DNA of 10,236 nucleotides from Desulfobacterales bacterium (GCA_007127175.1 SKZX01000394.1:1-10236); one strand, 5' to 3'. Numbered from the stretch's first letter, positions 1 to 8,339 are shown. Notes: generated by a model not told the origin, from the sequence alone. A program made the numbers and translations.

Positions 1-42
1 CGTCCCTTCAGGACTAAAATGTAAAAATTGTCATAACCATTT

Positions 43-90
43 CCGGTGGTTGAAACCACCGGCTATATGATGTCACCCCTGCCGGGGTGA
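43..90. repeat. REP-like double-hairpin element, copy 1
   Basis: Two adjacent inverted repeats are visible. In the first, arms at 43-51 and 54-62 are perfect 9-bp complements; in practice this folds with a TTGAAA-type loop. In the second, arms at 73-79 and 84-90 are perfect 7-bp complements around a TGCC loop. Two neighbouring hairpins joined by a short AT-rich linker is a usual architecture of repetitive extragenic palindromes. A diverged second copy begins 106 bp downstream. The number of genomic copies and the mobilising enzyme cannot be seen from this window. Confidence 0.55.
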
Positions 91-149
91 GGAGACCGAT
101 CCTATTATGCAACGCCTTACCTAGTACAAATTATTTGATCCTCTTTAAT

Positions 150-200
150 CGGTGGTTGAAATCACGTGCTATACGCTATTGCCTCTCCGGGGCCTTATTT
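150..200. repeat. REP-like element, degenerate copy 2
   Basis: This stretch repeats the start of the upstream element: CGGTGGTTGAAA, then TCAC for CCAC, then GCTATA after two changed bases, and a later CTCCGGGG for CTGCCGGGG. The first hairpin is partly broken by substitutions, and the second has lost most of its complementary right arm. It is therefore an eroded relative in the same orientation, with a 106-bp period from copy 1. A short reading frame crossing this stretch (87-296) has no good start signal and looks accidental. Confidence 0.45.
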
Positions 201-270
201 CACCTTTCCAGCAAAAACCGCACTACTGCCGAGGATTTCATTTCTAAGAACAGTGAATCAAAGGAAACCA

Positions 271-299
271 TTGACAGGCAGCAGGGCGGCGTTTAATTG
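271..299 (+). promoter_or_regulatory. Candidate sigma-70-type promoter for the TPR gene
   Basis: A perfect -35 hexamer TTGACA lies at 271-276. A 17-bp spacer leads to TAATTG at 294-299, a poor -10 match. The alternative TTTAAT at 292-297 is a better hexamer but leaves only a 15-bp spacer. Transcription would begin near 305, giving a leader of about 50 nt before the TPR start. The leader contains 6-bp inverted arms ATTGAT/ATCAAT at 314-319 and 333-338. The weak -10 keeps confidence low. Confidence 0.4.
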
Positions 300-355
300 T
301 AATGCACACCACCATTGATTCAGTTTGAACCGATCAATTATTTCCAGGAGGAAGC

Positions 356-1603
356 ATGGGGCTTTTTGGTATTTTTTCCGGCAAACCCCCTGAGGCGCAC
401 GAGCAGCGGGGTGATGAATTCATGAATATCAGGGCGTTTGGCGATGCCCTGATGGAATATGAAAAAGCGTTGGACAAGATTGACAAGCGTTTTCCTGAAA
501 AGGCCCACCTCAAGGGGCGGATCAATGACAAGCACCTCAATGCCCGCAACGGGCTTGCGAAAAAGCACCTGGAAAACGCCGAAATCATGGTAAAGGCCAG
601 GGAGTTTGCCGATGCCGGCGACCTTTACCAGCTGGCCCTGGAACTCGCCGCCGACAGCGGGCTGAAACGCGATATTGAGAAAAGCATGTCCTTATTGTCC
701 GGCGGTGCGCCGGCTGCCCCGGTACAGCCGGGCGGACATGCCGGGAACACCGTCGCCCATGGCGATGAAGATTGGGAAGAGGACTGGGACGAGGATGAGG
801 CATATGAAGAGGAGTTGTTCAGCGTCCTGTTGAGCGCGCTGCCTGAAGAACTCAAGGACGCCTATTCCAGCTACGGGGACGCTTTTGTTTCAGGATATGT
901 CGCGTTGAATGAAGGGGATTTTGAAGCCGCCGCAGCATACCTGGAAGATGCAATGGAAGAAAACAGCGGCTCCACCCTCATTCCCCTCGAACTGGCAACC
1001 GCCCTCATTCACCTTGAAGCCTATGACGAGGCGGTCGACCTGCTTGAGACTTATGTCGCGCAGAACCCGGAGCAGCCCCGCGCCTACCAGCTCCTCTGCG
1101 AAATATACTGGGAGAAAAAAGAATATGACCGGGCCGGCCGCCTGCTGTCAAACGTGCCCAAAAGCATCGCCGATTCAAAGGCGATTCTGATCCTCCAGGG
1201 TGAAAACCGGATTCAGAACAAAGAATATGATGCTGCTGAAGCGGTTTTCAATGACTATGAAGCCATTCATGGAAAAGACGAAATCGTCACCCGCGCCCTG
1301 GCAAAAACATATGAGCTTTCGGGGCGGACACAGGCGGCAAAAGCGCTTTACGCGGATATCATCAACAAGTGCCTGTCGTGCGCAACCCGGCCGGACCCGT
1401 TTCTCAAGCGCCGGTATGCCGAGCTTTGCTACCAGGACGGTGAGACGTCCAAGAACCTGCTGGATATCTATCTCGGCCTGGCCCGGGAGGACCCGGACAA
1501 CCGGGCCGTGTATTTCAGCAGGGTTTCAAGTATTTTTTTCAAAAAGAAAGAGTTCGGCGAGGCTGAGCGCTATGATGCACTTGCAAAACAGAGCGAACCA
1601 TAA
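356..1603 (+). CDS. Tetratricopeptide-repeat (TPR) protein with acidic linker
   Basis: This 415-residue protein has no signal peptide or membrane segment, so it is probably cytoplasmic. The N-terminal block (about residues 15-115) has helical pairs with TPR-like spacing, such as AFGDALMEYEKALDKI and AREFADAGDLYQLALELA. A Pro/Gly/Ala-rich stretch then leads into a very acidic, Trp-containing linker at residues 137-153. The C-terminal block (about 180-415) contains further TPR-like units, including DFEAAAAYLEDAM, AYDEAVDLLETYV, EYDAAEAVFNDYE and EFGEAERYDALA. TPR arrays are protein-binding scaffolds, and no catalytic motif is visible. The start is supported by AGGAGG at 346-351, four bases before ATG. 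The M23-like gene follows after 20 bp, so co-transcription is likely. I do not recognise a named family, and the partner and function are unknown. Confidence 0.85.
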   Translation: MGLFGIFSGKPPEAHEQRGDEFMNIRAFGDALMEYEKALDKIDKRFPEKAHLKGRINDKHLNARNGLAKKHLENAEIMVKAREFADAGDLYQLALELAADSGLKRDIEKSMSLLSGGAPAAPVQPGGHAGNTVAHGDEDWEEDWDEDEAYEEELFSVLLSALPEELKDAYSSYGDAFVSGYVALNEGDFEAAAAYLEDAMEENSGSTLIPLELATALIHLEAYDEAVDLLETYVAQNPEQPRAYQLLCEIYWEKKEYDRAGRLLSNVPKSIADSKAILILQGENRIQNKEYDAAEAVFNDYEAIHGKDEIVTRALAKTYELSGRTQAAKALYADIINKCLSCATRPDPFLKRRYAELCYQDGETSKNLLDIYLGLAREDPDNRAVYFSRVSSIFFKKKEFGEAERYDALAKQSEP

Positions 1604-1623
1604 TCTTTTTTTTTAGCCGGCGT

Positions 1624-2265
1624 ATGAAAACGACCTTTTCAGACCGGCTGATCGCCATAAACCGCCTGGACCGCCTTGGTTTCAGAAGGTGGCTGTTTTA
1701 CCCGGGCATGCTTTTTTGCAGCCGCAGTTCATGGTGGGGGGCTGGCCGGCCGAGGCCGTTTACCCACGAGGGTGCTGATCTGTTTTTTTTCGAGGCAGAC
1801 GGCGCTAAGACATATCGGCTTGACCCCTCCATCATCGTTCCCGTGATGGGGGACGTCGTTGTTGAGGTCATTATCGACGATTTCATCGGACAAACCGTCG
1901 TTTGCCGTCATTTGTGCGGTTTGGGAACGGGCGCGCCCGTCTGGGCGCTGTATGCCCATGTGGTGCCCCTAAAGGGGCTGCGCCCGGGTTCGGTGCTGTC
2001 AGAAGGGCAGGGCATTGCGCACATCGCGCCGGCAGATCCTCAAAAAACCCCGCTTCCTCCCCACCTGCACGTGTCGGTGCTGCGCATGGAAGCGCTCCCC
2101 TCGCCGCTCCCGCGCCCCCTTGACTGGGCTTTCCTGAACCGGTTGGACAGGGATGCGTTTTTCGATCCCCTGCCCCTTGCGGGAATCCGGGAAGACACGA
2201 TGCGCATCATTGATTTTGACCCGGCCATGGGCGGATTCGATGAAATTATACCGCGTACGGTATAA
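1624..2265 (+). CDS. M23/LytM-like metallopeptidase-fold protein, apparently cytoplasmic
   Basis: This 213-residue protein carries the layout of M23 peptidases. THEGAD supplies H48 and D52 in an HxxxD motif, ALYAHV supplies H112, and PPHLHV supplies H147 and H149 in an HxH motif. The beta-rich core is also typical, with a PVMGDVVVEV turn, a GQTVVCRH strand, and a GSVLSEGQGIAHIA turn like the hinge after the YxH motif in this family. In known M23 enzymes these residues bind zinc and catalyse glycyl or cross-peptide cleavage in cell-wall peptides. The odd point is the N-terminus, which lacks a clear signal peptide or lipobox; residues 23-32 are only briefly hydrophobic. It may act in the cytosol, be exported another way, or be a non-hydrolytic relative. 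There is no good Shine-Dalgarno before the ATG, so translation may depend on the TPR gene 20 bp upstream. The fold assignment is by motif only. Confidence 0.7.
   Translation: MKTTFSDRLIAINRLDRLGFRRWLFYPGMLFCSRSSWWGAGRPRPFTHEGADLFFFEADGAKTYRLDPSIIVPVMGDVVVEVIIDDFIGQTVVCRHLCGLGTGAPVWALYAHVVPLKGLRPGSVLSEGQGIAHIAPADPQKTPLPPHLHVSVLRMEALPSPLPRPLDWAFLNRLDRDAFFDPLPLAGIREDTMRIIDFDPAMGGFDEIIPRTV
2246..2265. promoter_or_regulatory. 20-bp dyad overlapping the M23-like stop codon
   Basis: Arms TTATACCG (2246-2253) and CGGTATAA (2258-2265) are perfect complements around a CGTA centre. The right arm includes the TAA stop of the preceding gene. No T-run follows, so it does not look like an intrinsic terminator. 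It could be an operator-type protein-binding site, or a small hairpin at the 3' end of the message. The dyad is a direct observation; its function is a guess. Confidence 0.4.
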
Positions 2266-2448
2266 GATAAGAGGGCAGGCGGTTACAACAATCGCTGCGG
2301 CAGGCATAAACGCCTTGAAATTGCATTGAAGCTTTGATATCGATATGTGGATTGGATTTCGGAAGCCGGGGGCGCCATTTGCGCCGGCAACGGCGGTAAA
2401 GATCATGGATTCCCCCAAATAGCGACACGGTAAGCTGGAGGATGGACA

Positions 2449-3486
2449 ATGACGAGGGTCGGTGTCATCGGTGCGACCGGGTATGCAGGCGCGGAGCTCG
2501 TCCGGATACTTGCCGGCCATCCGGCGGTCAAGCTGTCTGTTTTGACGTCCCGGCAGTATGCCGGTGTGCCGTTTCACGAGATTTACCGGTCGTTTACCGG
2601 CGCGGTCGAATTGGAATGCGAAGCCTTTTCAATGGATTCGGTTTGCGACCGGACCGATATCGTATTTACGGCCCTTCCGCATCAACTGCCCATGGAAATC
2701 GTCCCCGGCCTTCATGCGAACGGCAAAAAAGTGATCGACCTTTCGGCGGATTTTCGCTTCTCCGATGCCGGTGCCTATGAATCGGTTTACACGGCCCATA
2801 CGGCACAGGACCTGCTTGCCCATAGCGTATACGGCCTGAGCGAGGTTTTTACAGACAGGATAAAGACCGCTGATATTATAGGAAACCCCGGCTGCTACCC
2901 CACCAGCGTATTGCTCCCGCTGGCGCCCCTTGTCCGGGAAGGCATTGTGGTTCCGTCCGCCATTATTGCCGATTCAAAATCCGGTGTCAGCGGTGCGGGC
3001 AGGGGTTTGTCCGTCGCTTCCCTGTACAGTGAGGTGGCCGAGTCCTTCAAGGCCTACAAGGTGGCCGCCCATCGCCATGAGCCGGAAATGGAGGAAATAT
3101 TGAGCGGCCTTGCAGGCACTGCGGTGGACATAACCTTTGTCCCCCATCTCCTGCCCATGAGCAGGGGCATGGAAACCACCCTTTATGCAGCATTGTCCGG
3201 AGACATTGCGGATGAGACCCTTTATGAATGCCTGGCCGATTGCTACGCCGGCAGACGTTTCATCCGGATATCAAAAACCGGCCGCCCACCGGACACCCGC
3301 AACGTCCGGGGGACCAATTACTGCGATCTCGGCTTTGTGGTGGACCGGGATCACGGACGGCTGATCCTCATGTCTGCCATCGACAATCTCGTCAAGGGGG
3401 CCGCAGGCCAGGCCGTGCAGAATATGAATATCATGCTGGGCCTGGATGAACAGGCGGGACTGGATTTGACGCCGTTTCCGGTATAG
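2449..3486 (+). CDS. argC: N-acetyl-gamma-glutamyl-phosphate reductase
   Basis: ArgC catalyses the NADPH-dependent reduction of N-acetyl-glutamyl-5-phosphate to the semialdehyde, the third step of arginine (ornithine) synthesis, in the cytoplasm. The 345-residue length is normal for the family. The N-terminal dinucleotide-binding motif is GATGYAGAEL at residues 8-17. The catalytic cysteine is C149 in GNPGCYPTS. The conserved AHRHEPEM motif (H208, H210) lies in the catalytic domain, and the C-terminus has the usual VRGTNYCDLG and IDNLVKGAAGQA signatures. The ATG start is supported by GGAGG at 2437-2441, seven bases upstream. No other arginine gene lies in the window, so argC is separated here from argJ, argB and argD. 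folD follows after 104 bp with its own ribosome binding site. Confidence 0.98.
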   Translation: MTRVGVIGATGYAGAELVRILAGHPAVKLSVLTSRQYAGVPFHEIYRSFTGAVELECEAFSMDSVCDRTDIVFTALPHQLPMEIVPGLHANGKKVIDLSADFRFSDAGAYESVYTAHTAQDLLAHSVYGLSEVFTDRIKTADIIGNPGCYPTSVLLPLAPLVREGIVVPSAIIADSKSGVSGAGRGLSVASLYSEVAESFKAYKVAAHRHEPEMEEILSGLAGTAVDITFVPHLLPMSRGMETTLYAALSGDIADETLYECLADCYAGRRFIRISKTGRPPDTRNVRGTNYCDLGFVVDRDHGRLILMSAIDNLVKGAAGQAVQNMNIMLGLDEQAGLDLTPFPV

Positions 3487-3590
3487 ACCCGCCCAAAGGG
3501 GTTTGATGCTGGAAATTGTAAATTTTATGGCGCATTTATGTATCGGGACGCTTTTATGGATGTTAAACACTTTTTGAAAAGGAGAAAAAA

Positions 3591-4499
3591 ATGACGGCAA
3601 AATTGATTAAGGGAACCGAAATACGGGAAGAAATCCTTGAAGAAATTGCAGCGGAAGTAAAAGACATCAAGGAGAAAAAAGGGGTTGTCCCCGGTCTTGT
3701 GACCATTCTGGTTGGCCAGGATCCGGCATCCGTTTCCTATGTCACGCTGAAGATCAAGACCGCCGAGCGGTTGGGATTCAAGGAAATCCAGGAAAACCAG
3801 TCCCCGGATATCTCCGAGGCGGACTTGCTGGCGCTGATCGACAAGTACAACAAGGACGATTCCATTAACGGCATCCTGGTCCAGTTGCCCCTGCCCAAGC
3901 ACATCGACGACAAGAAGATCCTGAACGCCATCGACCCGGACAAGGATGTGGACGGCTTTCATCCCGTCAATGTCGGCCGCCTGATGATCGGGGGCTCCGA
4001 GGTGAAGTTCGCGCCCTGCACCCCGGCGGGCATCCAGGAAATGATCGTTCGCGCCGGCGTTGAAACCAGCGGTGCGGAAGTGGTTGTGGTCGGCCGTTCC
4101 AACATCGTGGGCAAGCCCATTGCCAACATGATGGTTCAGAAAGGCCCCGGCGCCAACTCAACCGTGACGATCGTTCACACCCGCACCAAGGACCTGGCCG
4201 CTCATTGCAAGCGGGCTGACATCCTCATCGTTGCCGCCGGGGTCCCCGGGCTGGTAAAGCCGGAGTGGATCAAGCCGGGCGCCTGTGTGATCGATGTGGG
4301 CGTCAACCGGGTGGGTGAAAAGGTCAGCGAAAAGACCGGCAAGACCGTGGCCATCCTCAGGGGGGACGTGGACTTTGACGCCGCCAAGGAAATCGCCGGC
4401 TCCATTACACCGGTCCCGGGTGGCGTGGGCCCCATGACCATTACCATGCTGATGAAAAATACGCTCAACTCCATGAAGTTTAAACTGGGCCTGATGTAA
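3591..4499 (+). CDS. folD: Bifunctional methylene-tetrahydrofolate dehydrogenase/cyclohydrolase
   Basis: FolD interconverts 5,10-methylene-THF, 5,10-methenyl-THF and 10-formyl-THF, supplying one-carbon units for purine and formyl-Met synthesis; in acetogenic or C1-oxidising anaerobes it also serves the methyl branch of the Wood-Ljungdahl pathway. Catalytic residues fall at the positions known from E. coli FolD: Y50 and K54 in SYVTLKIK, Q98 in ILVQLPLP, and D121 in DVDGFH. The PCTPAG motif, the Rossmann signature VVGRSNIVGKP and the C-terminal PGGVGPMT are intact. At 302 residues it is slightly longer than the E. coli enzyme, mainly through a QKGPGANSTVT insertion before the IVHTRT strand, a variant found in other bacteria. 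AAGGAG at 3579-3584 sits six bases before ATG. A hairpin 46 bp after the stop probably ends the transcript. Confidence 0.98.
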   Translation: MTAKLIKGTEIREEILEEIAAEVKDIKEKKGVVPGLVTILVGQDPASVSYVTLKIKTAERLGFKEIQENQSPDISEADLLALIDKYNKDDSINGILVQLPLPKHIDDKKILNAIDPDKDVDGFHPVNVGRLMIGGSEVKFAPCTPAGIQEMIVRAGVETSGAEVVVVGRSNIVGKPIANMMVQKGPGANSTVTIVHTRTKDLAAHCKRADILIVAAGVPGLVKPEWIKPGACVIDVGVNRVGEKVSEKTGKTVAILRGDVDFDAAKEIAGSITPVPGGVGPMTITMLMKNTLNSMKFKLGLM

Positions 4500-4545
4500 T
4501 CATGCCGGTGGATTGAGCTTGTTTTTACGTCAATCGCGTTTCATT

Positions 4546-4590
4546 GAAAGACCATGTGCCGGTCTATCCGGTGCGTGGTCTTTCTGTTTG
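4546..4590 (+). terminator. Long hairpin downstream of folD, probable terminator
   Basis: Arms at 4546-4562 and 4568-4584 pair over 17 bp, with three G-T wobbles in the middle, around a TCTAT loop. The right arm ends in TGGTCTTTC and runs into TGTTTG, so the U-tract is interrupted rather than clean. Position 46 bp after the folD stop and before a gene-free stretch fits transcript termination or 3'-end protection. The poor U-run leaves room for a purely stabilising hairpin. Confidence 0.55.
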
Positions 4591-4690
4591 CGTCCTTTTT
4601 GGTAGACCGGTAAGCGGGTCGGGTTTATGGATGCGGCCCTGCTCCCTTCTTTTCCGGGTCGCCAGTATCCATTCATGCTGCCGGTTTTTT

Positions 4691-4723
4691 CGGGGTCGGT
4701 ATCGGGGTCGGTATCGGGGTCGG
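4691..4723. repeat. 12-bp tandem repeat, about 2.75 copies
   Basis: The unit CGGGGTCGGTAT occurs at 4691-4702 and 4703-4714, with a partial copy at 4715-4723 that then diverges. It contains a smaller repeated GGTCGG core and is preceded by a T6 run. On the minus strand the repeats would read as alternating Asp-Pro/Asp-Thr. The 86-residue frame there also runs through the folD terminator and lacks a ribosome binding site, so I treat this as non-coding low-complexity DNA. Confidence 0.6.
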
Positions 4724-4744
4724 CTTCGATTGGCAGGGCCTCCA

Positions 4745-4850
4745 GGGGACGGAATTCAATTCCGTCTCCCGGGTTGAAGTAATGCGTCACGGGAGGCAGG
4801 GGGGGCTGTCCCCGGGGTTTATTGGCCTCGACCCGCAGACTGGAAGTCTG
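4745..4850. repeat. Cluster of short palindromes, REP-like
   Basis: Three hairpin-forming sites lie in about 105 bp. Arms at 4745-4754 and 4760-4769 pair over 10 bp (one G-T) around TTCAA. GGGG/CCCC arms at 4802-4805 and 4810-4813 enclose CTGT. CAGACT/AGTCTG arms at 4836-4841 and 4845-4850 enclose GGA. The string CTGTCCCC followed by a GGGG run appears twice (from 4806 and from 4848), so part of the block is an imperfect direct repeat. No gene is visible here. It resembles intergenic palindrome clusters of repetitive extragenic type. Confidence 0.4.
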
Positions 4851-4875
4851 TCCCCTGGGGGTTCTGCAAAAGGGC

Positions 4876-4904
4876 TTGACTGGCGCAAGGTCCGTGCCTA
4901 TTTT
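4876..4904 (+). promoter_or_regulatory. Candidate distal promoter of secA
   Basis: TTGACT at 4876-4881 (5 of 6 to the sigma-70 -35 consensus) is separated by exactly 17 bp from TATTTT at 4899-4904 (4 of 6 to the -10 consensus). It lies 77 bp upstream of a stronger promoter in the same orientation. It would give a secA leader of roughly 185 nt. The assignment is by consensus matching only. Confidence 0.45.
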
Positions 4905-4952
4905 GCTTCAGACGTGATATCAGCAGGGGGCCGGGTTCGGCTGGAAAAACAG

Positions 4953-4980
4953 TTGTGATTGGCAATGGATTTGGTATAAT
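4953..4980 (+). promoter_or_regulatory. Probable main promoter of secA, extended -10
   Basis: A perfect TATAAT at 4975-4980 is preceded by TGG, giving an extended -10 element. TTGTGA lies at 4953-4958, separated by a 16-bp spacer. Transcription would start near 4987 and produce a leader of about 110 nt. This is the best promoter match in the window and it points at secA. Confidence 0.75.
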
Positions 4981-4987
4981 TCAACAA

Positions 4988-5013
4988 AATGCCATAAAGG
5001 CTGTGATGGCATT
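4988..5013 (+). promoter_or_regulatory. secA: Hairpin at the predicted 5' end of the secA mRNA
   Basis: Arms AATGCCAT (4988-4995) and ATGGCATT (5006-5013) are perfect 8-bp complements around a 10-nt loop. They begin almost exactly at the start predicted from the upstream -10 box. A hairpin at the extreme 5' end of a message can protect it from decay. The ribosome-binding signal of secA itself is weak (GGGGAA ends about 12 bases before ATG), so leader structure could matter for translation. No regulatory RNA family is recognised. Confidence 0.4.
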
Positions 5014-5096
5014 GATATAAGAAGCGCGAATTATCGCAGGACCAGTCATCCCTCAACAATTGAGATCCGGTTTAACCCGGGGAAATATCGATTATT

Positions 5097-7637
<2,541 letters not shown>

Positions 7638-7702
7638 GATGATGCGCTGTTTTTTATGATGAACATACATAATTTAAATGCCAGGGCGCGTGTGATCCCA
7701 TG

Positions 7703-7730
7703 ACACCGGGTCAACCCGTGTTTATATTTT
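7703..7730 (+). terminator. Probable intrinsic terminator of secA
   Basis: ACAC (7703-7706), a bulged C, and GGG (7708-7710) pair with CCC (7715-7717) and GTGT (7718-7721) around a TCAA loop. The stem is followed directly by TTATATTTT. It lies 65 bp after the secA stop. The stem is short and bulged, but the T-rich tail and location fit a Rho-independent terminator. Confidence 0.5.
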
Positions 7731-7900
7731 ATGTACGTGATGAAGGTGATGCACCCGTAAAAGTCGAGATCAGACGACTTTGAAAAACGTCCAAGATCAA
7801 GGCTTGCGCAATTTTTGAAGAATTGATCGTACTTAGCCGTACGTGAGATTCTTCGGAAATTGCACGTAACGCAGAAATTGGACAAATTAGCCGTTTCTGG
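7731..7900. repeat. Putative dispersed intergenic repeat with hairpins
   Basis: This gene-free stretch contains a 7-bp hairpin (arms 7760-7766 and 7775-7781, AAAGTCG/CGACTTT). A 56-nt nested hairpin follows at 7808-7863. From memory, sequences of this style (GTGATGAAGGTGATG, AAGTCGAGATCAGACGAC, CGTACTTAGCCGTACG) recur between genes in Desulfobacterales genomes; I cannot verify that here. No open frame with a start signal crosses it. The boundaries given are approximate and no target-site duplication was identified. The rest of the gap to clpS (7901-8023) shows only weak GC-rich inverted repeats and no convincing promoter. Confidence 0.4.
7808..7863. other. 56-nt symmetric hairpin with internal non-canonical pairs
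   Basis: Arms pair in three perfect blocks: GCAATTT/AAATTGC (7808-7814, 7857-7863), GAAGAAT/ATTCTTC (7817-7823, 7848-7854) and CGTAC/GTACG (7828-7832, 7839-7843), with a TTAGCC loop. The two-base junction TT/GG can form wobble pairs in RNA. The four-base junction TGAT/TGAG could form U-G, tandem G-A and U-U pairs. Nineteen Watson-Crick pairs with size-matched junctions make chance unlikely. It may be a structural RNA element or the core of a palindromic repeat. Confidence 0.55.
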
Positions 7901-8023
7901 GTGGACACTAAATAGCGGGGTCACTTCGGCGTACACCCCCGACCGCCTGCCGGAAGGGGTAAAAAAGCGCACACCCGGCGGCAGTGCAATAGTTACGGCG
8001 TTTATGCTATTTTGGGTGAGGAT

Positions 8024-8335
8024 ATGACGGATCGTTACAAGCCTGAAATACAGAAAGAGGCGGATACGGAAACGCTGCTTGAAGAGCCGCCTCTGTACAA
8101 GGTTTTACTGCATAACGATGATTATACGACCATGGAATTTGTCGTGGAGCTGCTTGTCAGCGTCTTTTACAAGTCTTTCGAGGAGGCCACGCGGATCATG
8201 CTCAATGTTCATCGTTCGGGAATCGGCGTATGCGGCACGTATACCTATGAAATTGCCGAAACCAAGGTCGAAACGGTGCATGAGCTGGCATCGCAGCGGG
8301 GATTCCCTTTAAAATGCTCAATGGAGAAGGTGTGA
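8024..8335 (+). CDS. clpS: ATP-dependent Clp protease adaptor ClpS
   Basis: ClpS is the bacterial N-recognin. It binds substrates with N-end-rule destabilising residues (Leu, Phe, Tyr, Trp) and passes them to the N-domain of ClpA. The protein is 103 residues from the chosen ATG, with a flexible N-terminal tail of about 20 residues followed by the core LYKVLLHNDDYTTMEFVV. Pocket residues N31, D32 and D33, the gate-position M37 and H63 (in NVHRSG) are all present, and the C-terminus has the usual ETKVETVHELA motif. An in-frame TTG at 8012 could add four residues, but it has no ribosome site. GGTGAGG at 8015-8021 favours the ATG at 8024, although the spacing is very short. clpA starts four bases after the stop, so the two are almost certainly translated from one message. 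Confidence 0.96.
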   Translation: MTDRYKPEIQKEADTETLLEEPPLYKVLLHNDDYTTMEFVVELLVSVFYKSFEEATRIMLNVHRSGIGVCGTYTYEIAETKVETVHELASQRGFPLKCSMEKV

Positions 8336-8339
8336 TATT

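Noticed and set aside
43..170. CRISPR-like array suggested by two GGTTGAAA repeats
   Set aside because: There are only two diverged copies, the spacing is 106 bp, and each contains hairpins over most of its length; there are no regular spacers and no cas gene.
87..296. 69-residue + strand reading frame
   Set aside because: It crosses both REP-like copies and ends inside the candidate promoter. It has no ribosome site and no recognisable domain, so it is probably an accident of repeat sequence.
2315..2343. Possible argC promoter TTGAAA-N17-TATCGA
   Set aside because: The -35 matches 5 of 6, but the -10 matches only 3 of 6, which is too weak to report as a feature.
1999..2577. 192-residue minus strand frame
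   Set aside because: It overlaps the M23-like gene and the start of argC in antisense, has arginine-rich, low-information composition and no recognised motif.
3503..3528. Possible folD promoter TTGATG with TTTTAT
   Set aside because: The spacer is only 14 bp and both boxes are imperfect; AT-rich intergenic DNA gives such matches by chance.
4530..4790. 86-residue minus strand frame with an Asp-Pro-Asp-Thr repeat
   Set aside because: It is formed by the 12-bp tandem repeat and the folD hairpin, lacks a ribosome site and resembles no known domain.
7808..7863. Selenocysteine insertion or riboswitch element, suggested by the tandem G-A junction
   Set aside because: It lies between genes with no in-frame UGA context, and bacterial SECIS elements sit directly after the UGA within the coding region. 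No riboswitch consensus is recognised.
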